NCBI RefSeq assembly: GCF_008086045.1
Contig: NZ_VSEY01000052.1
Span: 1 to 64,000, forward strand
Length of the DNA stretch: 64,000 nt
Origin: Nonomuraea sp. PA05
GTDB taxonomy: Bacteria > Actinomycetota > Actinomycetes > Streptosporangiales > Streptosporangiaceae
Reading direction: 5' to 3'
This document shows positions 53,501-60,865 of this stretch, one piece after another; the first letter of the stretch is position 1; every line of letters starts with the position of its first letter. The notes beneath the pieces were generated by a model. It did not search any database. It worked only from the letters and a program-made list of their open reading frames with translations, and had not been told where the DNA came from. Made by a program: the position numbers and the translations under genes.

Positions 53501-53635
53501 GCCGGTGCCGTCGGCGGTGCCGGAGAGCCGGAAGAGCCATCGGCCGTTGAGCGGGAGGCGGGGCGCGTCGGAGACGAAGTCCGCACGCGGCGCCCGCCGT
53601 CCGGTGCCCGGCCCTGGGTCCTCATGAAAGATCAA
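50588..53635 (-). CDS. GH2 beta-galactosidase, LacZ-type
   Basis: About 1015 residues, no signal peptide, the LacZ five-domain length. It has LPLNGRWLFRLSG at the start, FRGVNRHEHDPDRG, VRTAHYPPHPEFLRLCDEYG, the acid/base in IWSLGNESDSG (Glu ~404), the nucleophile in LLCEYAHAMGNG (Glu ~483) and a C-terminal Bgal_small_N domain. A His/Gln-rich repeat (~678-718) separates domain 4 from domain 5. The TTG at 53635 is chosen because GGAGG lies five bases upstream; an earlier TTG precedes that site. Beta-galactosidase or a related exo-activity on pectin side chains is expected. Confidence 0.87.
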   Translation of the reverse strand: MIFHEDPGPGTGRRAPRADFVSDAPRLPLNGRWLFRLSGTADGTGPSFPDPGLDDTGWDTIRVPSHWVLEGHDRPLYTNTAYPFPIDPPHLPDQNPTGDYRLHFDLPATWPPGRSVLRFQGVDSCGTVWLNGELLGHSKGSRLPFEFDVTDVVRPRGNVLAVRVQRWSSGSYLEDQDMWWLPGIFRDVELLSRPEDGIDDFTVRASYSAGSGTLLVTSDMPGLVEVPELGIAVPTGQEVTVGEVEPWSAEHPRLYRGTLRAAGETIALAIGFRTVEISGGRLLVNGAPVLFRGVNRHEHDPDRGRSLDRETMIRDIELMKRHNVNAVRTAHYPPHPEFLRLCDEYGLWVVDECDIETHGFIYSGWEGNPPAEPMWRDALLDRVERMVERDKNHPSVVIWSLGNESDSGSAFADIETWIRERDPTRPLHYERDPSYRHSDFYSLMYPSLDDLERIGQRKEETPSDVVAGSPDDVRRRGLPFLLCEYAHAMGNGPGSLVDYQVILESYERFCGAFVWEWIDHGLAAVDARGRRYYRHGGDIDYQPNGERYCLDGLLFPDRTPSPGLAELRKAIEPVAITVEGSSVVVVNKHDFATLAHLGFRWLVEVDGVRVASGVLSVPECAARSEVRVPLPDAVAGLVPDTASGGETWLTVEAALAEDTPWAAAGHVVAWGQTRLGSGTPARPQEHQPHAEQSHADPTHAPQSHATQSHATQPHASPTHVGRPLGAASHRGGMVSLGEATFDVRTGRLTHLGRLELDGPTFDVWRAPTENDHGQGPRNALAADWQAAGLDRFLHRTGPVEHPDPHTLVVHGRSGPATRTLGFRTTCTYRWQDGALHLLVEADPVGDWDDTAYGHLTITPPRMGTRWSLPGGYTDVVWFGRGPGESYADSRAAARVGRFAGSIDGLQTPYLVPQENGNHVETRWLELSGPGLPTLRVDGAPHLDFTARRWTSEALQTARRPHDLADSGRVWLNLDHGQQGVGSASCGPALPERYRLAVRRYSWSMMLAVHREDIAP
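51480..51585 (-). repeat. His-rich 15-bp-type repeat inside GH2 gene
   Basis: Degenerate 15-base units (core ggcgtgggactgggt on the plus strand) encode about seven copies of a pentapeptide like QSHAT in the linker before the last GH2 domain. It is in-frame and low in complexity. Confidence 0.75.
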
Positions 53636-53657
53636 CGCCGCCTCCGGGAGGTGAGAC

Positions 53658-53755
53658 AAAACGTTTTAACCCTATAGAGCCGATGGTCCCCACACCAGAT
53701 CTCACAGGCATTGACATCCGGGCGTGAATATATATATCATCCGGTAAATCGTTTT
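53658..53755. promoter_or_regulatory. paired LacI-like operators, GH2/GH42 divergent region
   Basis: AAAACGTTTT (53658-53667, perfect palindrome) and AAATCGTTTT (53746-53755), both followed by AA, flank the region between GH2 and GH42. Their centres are 88 bases apart. Central CG and A/T arms are typical LacI-family sites, and the pair could support looping. No LacI gene is in the window. Confidence 0.55.
53711..53740 (+). promoter_or_regulatory. promoter and AT-rich operator of GH42 operon
   Basis: TTGACA at 53711-53716, an 18-base spacer, and TATCAT at 53735-53740. The box TGAATATATATATCA (53725-53739) fills the spacer and -10, so binding would block RNA polymerase. It matches boxes at other pectin promoters in the window. 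Confidence 0.7.
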
Positions 53756-53775
53756 AAGATCGCCTGGGGACTCTC

Positions 53776-55806
53776 ATGACGCCATCACCCCCGACGAGCA
53801 GCACCGGCATCCGCTTCGGCACCGCCTACTACTGGGAATACCAGCGGGCCCCCGACCTCAAGCGCGACCTCGACCTCATGGCCGAGGCCCGGATCGACAC
53901 CCTTCGCGTGGGCGAGTCCGTCTGGTCCACCTGGGAGCCCCGCGACGGCGGGTTCGACCTCGGCTGGCTGACCCCCGTCCTCGACGGAGCCCACGAACGC
54001 GGCATGCGGGTCCTGCTCGGCACCCCCACCTACGCCGTTCCGCCGTGGTTGCAGCGCAAGCACCCCGAGCTGGCCGTCGTACGGGCGGACGGCCGGCGCG
54101 TCCCCTGGGGCGCGCGCCAGGAGGTCGACTTCACCTCCCCCACCTTCCTCCGGTACGCCGAACGCGTCATCCGCCAGGTCATCGGCGCCCACGGCGGCCA
54201 CCCGGCCGTGCTCGGGATCCAGCTCGACAACGAGCCAGGGCTGCACCTCATCCACAACGAGCCGGTGTTCGAGCGGTTCAAGGCTTGGCTGGCAAGCCGG
54301 TACGGCGACGTCGGGCGGCTCAACGAGGAGTGGGGCCTGGCGTACTGGTCGCACCGCCTCACCTGCTGGGACGACCTGTGGCGGCCTGAAGGCAACACGA
54401 CCCCCTCCTACGACCTGGCCTGGCGGCGGTTCCAGGCCGAGCTGACCACCGAGTTCATCGCCTGGCAGGCGGGCATCGTGCGCGAGCTGGTCCCCGGCGA
54501 CCGCGAGCTGACCACCTGCCTGGCCTACCAGCGCCCGGCCTTGCACGACGTCGAGCTGTCGCGGCACCTGACGGTCACCAGCGGAAACGCCTACTACCTG
54601 CCCCAGGACGCGCTGGCCGGCGACTCGCCCGTGGAGATCACCTGGTTCGCCACAGGACCGGCCGCGCTGTTGCAGGCCGCCGACCGCATGTACGCCTCCA
54701 GGGAGCAGCGGTTCTGGGTGACGGAGACCAACGCGGGCTCCATCGCCGGGTCGCAGCTCAACCTGCCGCCCTACGACGGCCAGCTCCGCCAGGCGGCGTG
54801 GGCGCTGGTCGCGCGGGGCGCGGAGATGATCTCGTACTGGCACTGGAACACGCTGCCCTACGGCGCGGAGACGTACTGGGGCGGGATACTCGGGCACGCC
54901 ATGGAGCCCGGCCGCGTTCACGACGAGATCGCGGCGCTCGGCGCGGAGCTGGAGCGGGCGGCCGACGACGTCACGGGGCTCACGCCGGACGCCGACGTCG
55001 GGTTCCTGTACTCGCACGACAGCAAGTGGGCGCTGAACTTCCAGCCGCCGCTCACCCCCGACGGGCGCAACCCCGACCCTGACTCCTACGAGCGGGTCCT
55101 GGCGACGTTCTACCAGGGGGCGGTGGACGCGGGGCTGCAGGTGGCGTTCGTGTCACAGGTCAAACGTTTGCCTGTGCTCGTGGCGCCCGCGCTGTACTGC
55201 CTGACGGACGAGACGGCGGCGGAGCTGGAGGCGTACGTGCGCGGCGGCGGGCACCTGATCATGACCTTCCGCACCGGGTACGCCGACGAGGAGGCCAGGG
55301 CGCGCACCGAGATCGCGCCCGGCCCGCTGCGCGCGCTGGCCGGGGTGCGGTATCTCGAATACTCGACGCTGCTGCGCCCCGTCCCCCTGCACGGGCTCGG
55401 TCTCGAGGACGTGGCACGGCACTGGGCGGACGGGCTGGAGCTGGAAGGCGCCGAGCCGCTGGCCCACTACGACCACCATCACTTCGGCCGCTGGCCCGCG
55501 ATCACCCGCCATCGCGTGGGCGAAGGCACAGTCACCTACGTGGGCACGCTGCCGGGCAGGAAGCTGACGGCCGAGCTGTTCCGCCACGGAAAGCCCACGG
55601 CCCTGGTGGCCACGCGGTCCCAGCAGGTCACCGTGCACTCGGCGGTCAACGCGCGCGGCGAGCGCCTCTGGTTCGTCCACAACTGGTCCGACCGCGAGAG
55701 CACGGCGACCCTGACCGCCCAGGCGACCGAGGTCACCGGCCGCCGCGAACCCTTACCGCCGGGCCTGCTACGCCTGGCCCCCTTCGACATACGAGTGGTG
55801 AAATGA
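53776..55806 (+). CDS. GH42 beta-galactosidase
   Basis: About 676 residues, no signal peptide. GH42 order: a TIM barrel (~10-390; FGTAYYWEYQ, LRVGESVWSTWEP, TYAVPPWLQRKHPEL), acid/base in IQLDNEPG (Glu ~153) and nucleophile in WVTETNAGS (Glu ~317), then a trimerisation domain (LVAPALYCLTDETAAELEAYVRGGGHLIMTFRTG) and a short C-terminal beta domain. GH42 enzymes release beta-galactose, and some act on alpha-L-arabinopyranose, both RG side-chain sugars. It is the first gene of a four-gene operon, with GGGGA before the ATG. Confidence 0.9.
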   Translation: MTPSPPTSSTGIRFGTAYYWEYQRAPDLKRDLDLMAEARIDTLRVGESVWSTWEPRDGGFDLGWLTPVLDGAHERGMRVLLGTPTYAVPPWLQRKHPELAVVRADGRRVPWGARQEVDFTSPTFLRYAERVIRQVIGAHGGHPAVLGIQLDNEPGLHLIHNEPVFERFKAWLASRYGDVGRLNEEWGLAYWSHRLTCWDDLWRPEGNTTPSYDLAWRRFQAELTTEFIAWQAGIVRELVPGDRELTTCLAYQRPALHDVELSRHLTVTSGNAYYLPQDALAGDSPVEITWFATGPAALLQAADRMYASREQRFWVTETNAGSIAGSQLNLPPYDGQLRQAAWALVARGAEMISYWHWNTLPYGAETYWGGILGHAMEPGRVHDEIAALGAELERAADDVTGLTPDADVGFLYSHDSKWALNFQPPLTPDGRNPDPDSYERVLATFYQGAVDAGLQVAFVSQVKRLPVLVAPALYCLTDETAAELEAYVRGGGHLIMTFRTGYADEEARARTEIAPGPLRALAGVRYLEYSTLLRPVPLHGLGLEDVARHWADGLELEGAEPLAHYDHHHFGRWPAITRHRVGEGTVTYVGTLPGRKLTAELFRHGKPTALVATRSQQVTVHSAVNARGERLWFVHNWSDRESTATLTAQATEVTGRREPLPPGLLRLAPFDIRVVK

Positions 55807-57311
55807 CCCGGTTCCACCCCACCTGGGAGTCTCTGCGCGCCCACCGCATCCCCCAGTGGTTCGGCGAGGCGAAGTTCGGCATCTGGTCGCACTGGGGCCC
55901 GCAGTCCGTGGCCCGCTCAGGCGACTGGTACGCCCGCCACCTCTACGGCACGCAGCCCTGGTCCGAGCCCTGGGAACGCAAGCGGGCCGGCCGCCAGCAC
56001 GCCCACCACCGCGCCCACTTCCCGGGCGGCGGCGCCAAGGACCTGTTCCACCAGTGGCGCGCCGAACGCTTCGACCCGGACGAGCTGATCGACCTCTACG
56101 TGTCCAGCGGCGCCCGCTACTTCGTCGCCCTGGCCACCCACTGCGACAACTTCGACCTGTGGGACTCCCGTCAGCACGGCTGGAACGCCGCCCGCGTCGG
56201 CCCGCGCCGCGACATCGTGGCCGCCTGGGAACGGGCGGCCAGGGCGGCGGGCCTGCCGTTCGGGCTGAGCTTCCACCAGAACTGGACGTGGCGCTGGCTC
56301 GACGTGGCCCACGGCAAGGACCCGGAGACCGGCGAGCCGTACGACGGCACGCTGACCAAGGCCGACGGCACCGGCACGTGGTGGGAGGGCCTCGACCCGG
56401 CCGAGCTCTACCCGGAGCGGCACGACCCGGGCGCGAAGCCGCCGGCCCGCGAGGCGCAGCGCTTCTACGCCCGCGTCCGCGAGGCGCTCGACCGCTACCG
56501 CCCCGACCTGGTCTACCTGGACGACGGCCGCCTGCCGTTCGACGCGGGCAGCGTGGTGGAGTCGCAGCCGGTCAGCACGGCGGGCCTGGACCTGCTGGCG
56601 CACTACTACAACACCTGCCCGACCGGCGGCGCCGTCACGATCAAGGACGTGCCGGACGCCGACCGCACGGCCGTCCTGCTCGACTGCGAGCGCCGCCAGC
56701 TCGACGAGGCCCAGCCGCACCCGTGGCAGTTCGACACGAGCGACGGCGAGTGGTTCGACTGCTCCGACGACGACCCGATGTTCCACCCGCGCAAGAGCGC
56801 GCAGCAGATCATCCACACGCTGATCGACGTGGTCAGCAAGAACGGCTGCCTGCTGCTGAACATCCCGCAGCACGCCGACGGCACGGTGGACGCCCACGCC
56901 CGCGAGCTGCTGGCCGGGGTGGGCGACTGGCTGCGGGTGTGCGGCGAGGGCGTGTACGGCACCACGCCCTGGCTGCGCGCGGCCGAGGGCACGACCGGCC
57001 TGGGCACGACCAAGGGGTACGAAGGGTACAACGAGGCCGACCGCGCCTACCGGCCGAGCGACATCCGCTTCACCCGGCGCGGCGACACCCTCTACGCCAC
57101 CCTCCTGGCCTGGCCGAAGGACGGCACGGCCGCGATCACCAGCCTGGGCGCCGCCGCCGGGCTGGCGAAACGCCCGCCGGTCACCGTCGAGCTGCTCGGC
57201 CACGGCCCGGTCGGCTGGCGGCACTCGGAGAAGGCGCTCTACGCGGACCTGCCGCCCCGGCCGCCGACCAAGGCCGCCCACATGCTCAAGATCACGGGAG
57301 TGTCATCGTGA
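55803..57311 (+). CDS. GH29 alpha-L-fucosidase
   Basis: About 502 residues, no signal peptide. Motifs of GH29: KFGIWSHWGPQSVA (~22-35), HFPGGGAKDLFHQWRAERFDPDEL, SSGARYFVALATHCDNFDLWDS, and the nucleophile region LVYLDDG (Asp ~240/241). The SKNGCLLLNIPQHADGTVD segment ends the barrel, and a C-terminal beta domain follows. RG-II contains alpha-L-fucose and 2-O-methyl-fucose, fitting its place here. ATGA overlap with GH42 and GTGA overlap with the following GH78. Confidence 0.88.
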   Translation: MTRFHPTWESLRAHRIPQWFGEAKFGIWSHWGPQSVARSGDWYARHLYGTQPWSEPWERKRAGRQHAHHRAHFPGGGAKDLFHQWRAERFDPDELIDLYVSSGARYFVALATHCDNFDLWDSRQHGWNAARVGPRRDIVAAWERAARAAGLPFGLSFHQNWTWRWLDVAHGKDPETGEPYDGTLTKADGTGTWWEGLDPAELYPERHDPGAKPPAREAQRFYARVREALDRYRPDLVYLDDGRLPFDAGSVVESQPVSTAGLDLLAHYYNTCPTGGAVTIKDVPDADRTAVLLDCERRQLDEAQPHPWQFDTSDGEWFDCSDDDPMFHPRKSAQQIIHTLIDVVSKNGCLLLNIPQHADGTVDAHARELLAGVGDWLRVCGEGVYGTTPWLRAAEGTTGLGTTKGYEGYNEADRAYRPSDIRFTRRGDTLYATLLAWPKDGTAAITSLGAAAGLAKRPPVTVELLGHGPVGWRHSEKALYADLPPRPPTKAAHMLKITGVSS

Positions 57312-59848
57312 AGAACCTGCGTACCTGCGACCTGACCGACCCCCTCGGCCTTGAGGCCACCCGTCCCGCGCTGAGCTGGCAGCTCACGGACGCCACCGCG
57401 CAGACCGCCTACCACGTCCAGGTGGCGGGTCTGTGGGACAGCGGCGAGGTGGAGTCGGCCGACCAGCGGGTGCTCTACGGCGGCGAGCCGCTGACGAGCG
57501 GGACCGCCGCACGCTGGCGGGTCCGGGTGCGCGACGCGGACGGCGCCTGGTCGGGCTGGAGCCGGGAGGCGAGCTTCGAGCTGGGCCTGCTCTCCCCGGA
57601 CGACTGGAGCGCCGCCTGGATCACCCACCCCGACTGGTACGACGAGAACGACGATCCGCGCGTCGGCGAGGGGCGCCCGCTGCCGCTGCTGGCAGGCGAG
57701 TTCACCCTGGCCGCTCCCCCGGTGAGCGCCCGGCTGCACGTCGCGGGCCTGGGCGTGTACGTGGCGTCGGTGAACGGCGCGCCGGTGACCGACGCGGTGC
57801 TGGAGCCGCCGTACTCGGACTTCACCCAGCGGGTCGTGTGCGCGACGCACGACGTGACGGCGCTGCTGCGCGAGGGCCGCAACGCGATCGGCGTCGCGCT
57901 GGGCCCGGGCATCGCGCACGTGTTCCCGCACCAGGACCGCTACATGAAGTTCTTCGGCTCCCAGGCCGCCCCCAGGGCGATCGCGCAGCTGGAGGTGAGC
58001 TACGCCGACGGCACGACCGGCCGGTTCGTCACGGGCGCCGACTGGCTGGCCACCGAGGGGCCGACCACCCGCTCGCACTGGTACGGCGGCGAGGACCACG
58101 ACGCCCGCCTGGAGCTCCCCGGATGGGACGCCCCCGGCACGGACCGCTCCTCCTGGCGCCCGGTGACCGTCCGGCCCGAGGGCACCGATATGTTGCGGTC
58201 GCGGGCGTGCCCGCCGATCAGGATCACCGAGCGGCTGCCCGCGACGGGCAAGCTCGTCGCCACGGACGGCACGGCCGTCTTCGACGTCGGCGCGGTCACG
58301 GCCGGCTGGCCGGAGCTGCGGCTCGACCTCCCGGCGGGCCGCTACCTGCGGCTGCTGCCCGGCGACCAGCTCGACGCGTTCGGCCGCGTGGTGCAGTCGA
58401 AGCCGACGACCGGCGCGCCGATCTTCAGCACGTACGTCACCAAGGACGGCCCGCAGACCTGGCACCCGAGCTTCCGCTACGACGGCTTCCGCTACGTCGA
58501 GGTCCAGGGCCTGCCCGAGCACGTCGGCGCCGACGCAGTCACGGCGCTGGTGCTGCGCGCCGACAACGAGCACGTCGGCCGGTTCGAGACGTCCCGCCCG
58601 CTGATCGACGACATCCACCGGATCATCGACCGCGCGGTGCGCGGCAACATGTACAGCGTCCTGACCGACTGCCCGCACCGGGAGAAGCTGGGCTGGCTGG
58701 AGCAGGCCCACCTGCTGTTCGACGTCGTCGCCTACAACTACGACGTGGCCGCCTACTGCCGCGAGCTGCTGGCCGGCATCGCCGAGGCGCAGACCGGGGA
58801 AGGGCTCGTGCCGGACACCGCGCCCGAGTACGTGGTGTTCGAGGGCGCGTTCAGGGACGACCCGAACTGGGGCGGCGCCCTGATCCGCATGCCGTGGCAG
58901 ATCTACCGCTGGTACGGCGACACCACGGCCATGGCGCGGCACTACGACGCGATGAACCGCTACCTGGACTACCTGACGGGCAAGGCCGAGAACGGCATAC
59001 TCGGGCACGGGCTCGGCGACTGGTTCGGCCTGGACGACTCGACGCCCGTTCCGCTGGTGTCCACGTGGGGCTACTGGCGGGCGGCGGCCACGATGGCGAA
59101 GGTCGCCGGCGTGCTCGGCCGCGACGACGACGCCAAGCGGTTCCGCGCGCTGACGGACACGATCTCCGCCGCGTTCACCGGCGCGTTCCGTCAGGACGAC
59201 GGCGGCTTCGGCGGGCAGGCGTCGCAGGTCTTCGCGCTGGACATGGGCGTCGTCCCCGACGAACTGGCGCCCGGCGCGCTCGACCGGCTCAGCCGGGACG
59301 TGCGCGACGGCGCCCTCACGGTCGGCGAGATCGCCCTGCCCGCCCTCTACCAGGTGCTGACCAGGGCCGGACGGCACGAGGAGCTGTGGGGGTTCGCCAA
59401 CTCCACCAGCCATCCGAGCTACGGCTACCAGGTGCGGCACGGCGCCACCGCGCTCACCGAGGCGTGGGACGGGCCGACGCGCGGCCTCTCCCAGAACCAC
59501 TACATGCTGGGCGCCATCGACGCCTGGTTCTACCGGGGGCTCGGCGGCATCGGCCAGGCGCCCGGCTCGAACGGCTTCCGCCGCCTGATCGTCGCGCCCG
59601 CCGCGCCCGGCGATCTGGAGTCGGTGCGGGCGGCGACGCGGACGCCGTACGGGCAGGTGGGGGTGTCGTGGCAGCGGTCGGACGGCGAGTTCGCGCTGGA
59701 GGTGGAGGTGCCGCCGGGCTCGTCGGCCGAGGTGCGGCTGCCCGACCTGGGGCTGACCCGGCACACCGCGCCCGAGGGAGCGGTCGCGGTGGGCGAGCGG
59801 GCCTGGCAGGTGCGCGCCGGGCAATGGACGTTCGGGGCGACCAAGTGA
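57308..59848 (+). CDS. GH78 alpha-L-rhamnosidase, second copy
   Basis: About 846 residues from a GTG with GTGA overlap. GH78 architecture: N-terminal Ig-like domain (~20-110), LHVAGLGVYVASVNGAPVTD, a beta domain with FRYDGFRYVEVQGLP, and an (alpha/alpha)6 barrel with DCPHREKLGWLEQAHLLF, GLVPDTAPEY and ALTEAWDGPTRG near its end. It is clearly different from the GH78 at 43288 (DCPQRDERLGW there), so the two probably cleave different rhamnose linkages. No signal peptide. Confidence 0.88.
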   Translation: MKNLRTCDLTDPLGLEATRPALSWQLTDATAQTAYHVQVAGLWDSGEVESADQRVLYGGEPLTSGTAARWRVRVRDADGAWSGWSREASFELGLLSPDDWSAAWITHPDWYDENDDPRVGEGRPLPLLAGEFTLAAPPVSARLHVAGLGVYVASVNGAPVTDAVLEPPYSDFTQRVVCATHDVTALLREGRNAIGVALGPGIAHVFPHQDRYMKFFGSQAAPRAIAQLEVSYADGTTGRFVTGADWLATEGPTTRSHWYGGEDHDARLELPGWDAPGTDRSSWRPVTVRPEGTDMLRSRACPPIRITERLPATGKLVATDGTAVFDVGAVTAGWPELRLDLPAGRYLRLLPGDQLDAFGRVVQSKPTTGAPIFSTYVTKDGPQTWHPSFRYDGFRYVEVQGLPEHVGADAVTALVLRADNEHVGRFETSRPLIDDIHRIIDRAVRGNMYSVLTDCPHREKLGWLEQAHLLFDVVAYNYDVAAYCRELLAGIAEAQTGEGLVPDTAPEYVVFEGAFRDDPNWGGALIRMPWQIYRWYGDTTAMARHYDAMNRYLDYLTGKAENGILGHGLGDWFGLDDSTPVPLVSTWGYWRAAATMAKVAGVLGRDDDAKRFRALTDTISAAFTGAFRQDDGGFGGQASQVFALDMGVVPDELAPGALDRLSRDVRDGALTVGEIALPALYQVLTRAGRHEELWGFANSTSHPSYGYQVRHGATALTEAWDGPTRGLSQNHYMLGAIDAWFYRGLGGIGQAPGSNGFRRLIVAPAAPGDLESVRAATRTPYGQVGVSWQRSDGEFALEVEVPPGSSAEVRLPDLGLTRHTAPEGAVAVGERAWQVRAGQWTFGATK

Positions 59849-60837
59849 ACGGTTACGACGCCTCCCGCGTCAGGACCCCGCACAAGGCGGACCGCCTCCT
59901 CGTCGGCCCGTCCGGCGAGCCGGGCCGCTTCGACTCCCTCTTCGTGGACTGCCCGTTCGTCTGCTCCGACGGCGGCGAGTACCTCATGACGTACGTCGGC
60001 TTCGACGGCACCGGCTACCAGACCGCGCTGAGCCGATCGCCCGACCTGGCGACCTGGTCCCCGGGCGAGGTGGTCCTCCCGCGCGACCCCGAGCATCCGT
60101 ACCGGCGCTACAACGCCGCGCTCACCTCGATCGTGCGCGACAACCGGCTGCACTCCGACGGCCAGGTGACCTGGCTGGACGGCCGGGCGGTGGGCACGTA
60201 CCACGCCTACCCGGAGCCCGGCATGGAGACGGGCGCGGCGATCATCGGGTTCTGCGTCAGCGACGACCTGCGGAGCTGGCAGGACACCGGCTCGGTACTG
60301 CGCCCGCAGGACGGCGGCGCCTGGGAGCGCGGCGGCCTCTACAAGTCGTGGCTGCTGCGCCACGACGGCCTCTACTACTGCTTCTACAACGCCAAGAACC
60401 GCACCTACGACGGCTGGCGCGAGCAGATCGGCTACGCCGTCTCCCCCGACCTCGAACGCTGGGAACGGCCGCGCTCCACCCCGATCGTGCCGAACGGCGG
60501 GCTCGGCTCGTTCGACGAGCGCTTCGCCTCCGACCCGTGCGTGCTGCGCGACGGCGACTGGTGGGTGATGTTCTACTTCGGGCTCTCCTTCGACGGGCAC
60601 GCCCGCGAGGGGTACGCGGTCTCGCGCGACCTGCGTACCTGGGAGAAGAGCGACGAGATCCTCGTGGACGTGGGGCCGCCGGGGTCGGCCGACGACACGT
60701 ACGCGCACAAGCCGGCCGTCGTCGCCCGGGACGGCCGCCTGCACCACTTCTACACGGCGGTGCGGCGGGTGGAGCCGTACCGGGTCGGTGAGCAACCGAT
60801 GACCGAGCTGCGCGGGATCTCCGTGGCCCGGTCGTGA
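59845..60837 (+). CDS. five-bladed beta-propeller protein, GH43/GH130-like
   Basis: About 330 residues, no signal peptide, starting in a GTGA overlap. Repeated blade sequences (FVDCPFVCSDGGEYLMTYVGFDG, LYKSWLLRHDGLYYCFYNAKNR, ASDPCVLRDGDWWVMFYFG, AHKPAVVARDGRLHHFYTAV) suggest a five-bladed propeller like GH43, GH117 or GH130. The conserved acids cannot be assigned to one family by eye. As the last gene of GH42-GH29-GH78 it is likely a hydrolase or phosphorylase on an oligosaccharide; arabinosidase is one possibility. Confidence 0.6.
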   Translation: MNGYDASRVRTPHKADRLLVGPSGEPGRFDSLFVDCPFVCSDGGEYLMTYVGFDGTGYQTALSRSPDLATWSPGEVVLPRDPEHPYRRYNAALTSIVRDNRLHSDGQVTWLDGRAVGTYHAYPEPGMETGAAIIGFCVSDDLRSWQDTGSVLRPQDGGAWERGGLYKSWLLRHDGLYYCFYNAKNRTYDGWREQIGYAVSPDLERWERPRSTPIVPNGGLGSFDERFASDPCVLRDGDWWVMFYFGLSFDGHAREGYAVSRDLRTWEKSDEILVDVGPPGSADDTYAHKPAVVARDGRLHHFYTAVRRVEPYRVGEQPMTELRGISVARS

Positions 60838-60865
60838 CCCCCCAACCATGCGACGGAGGACATCC

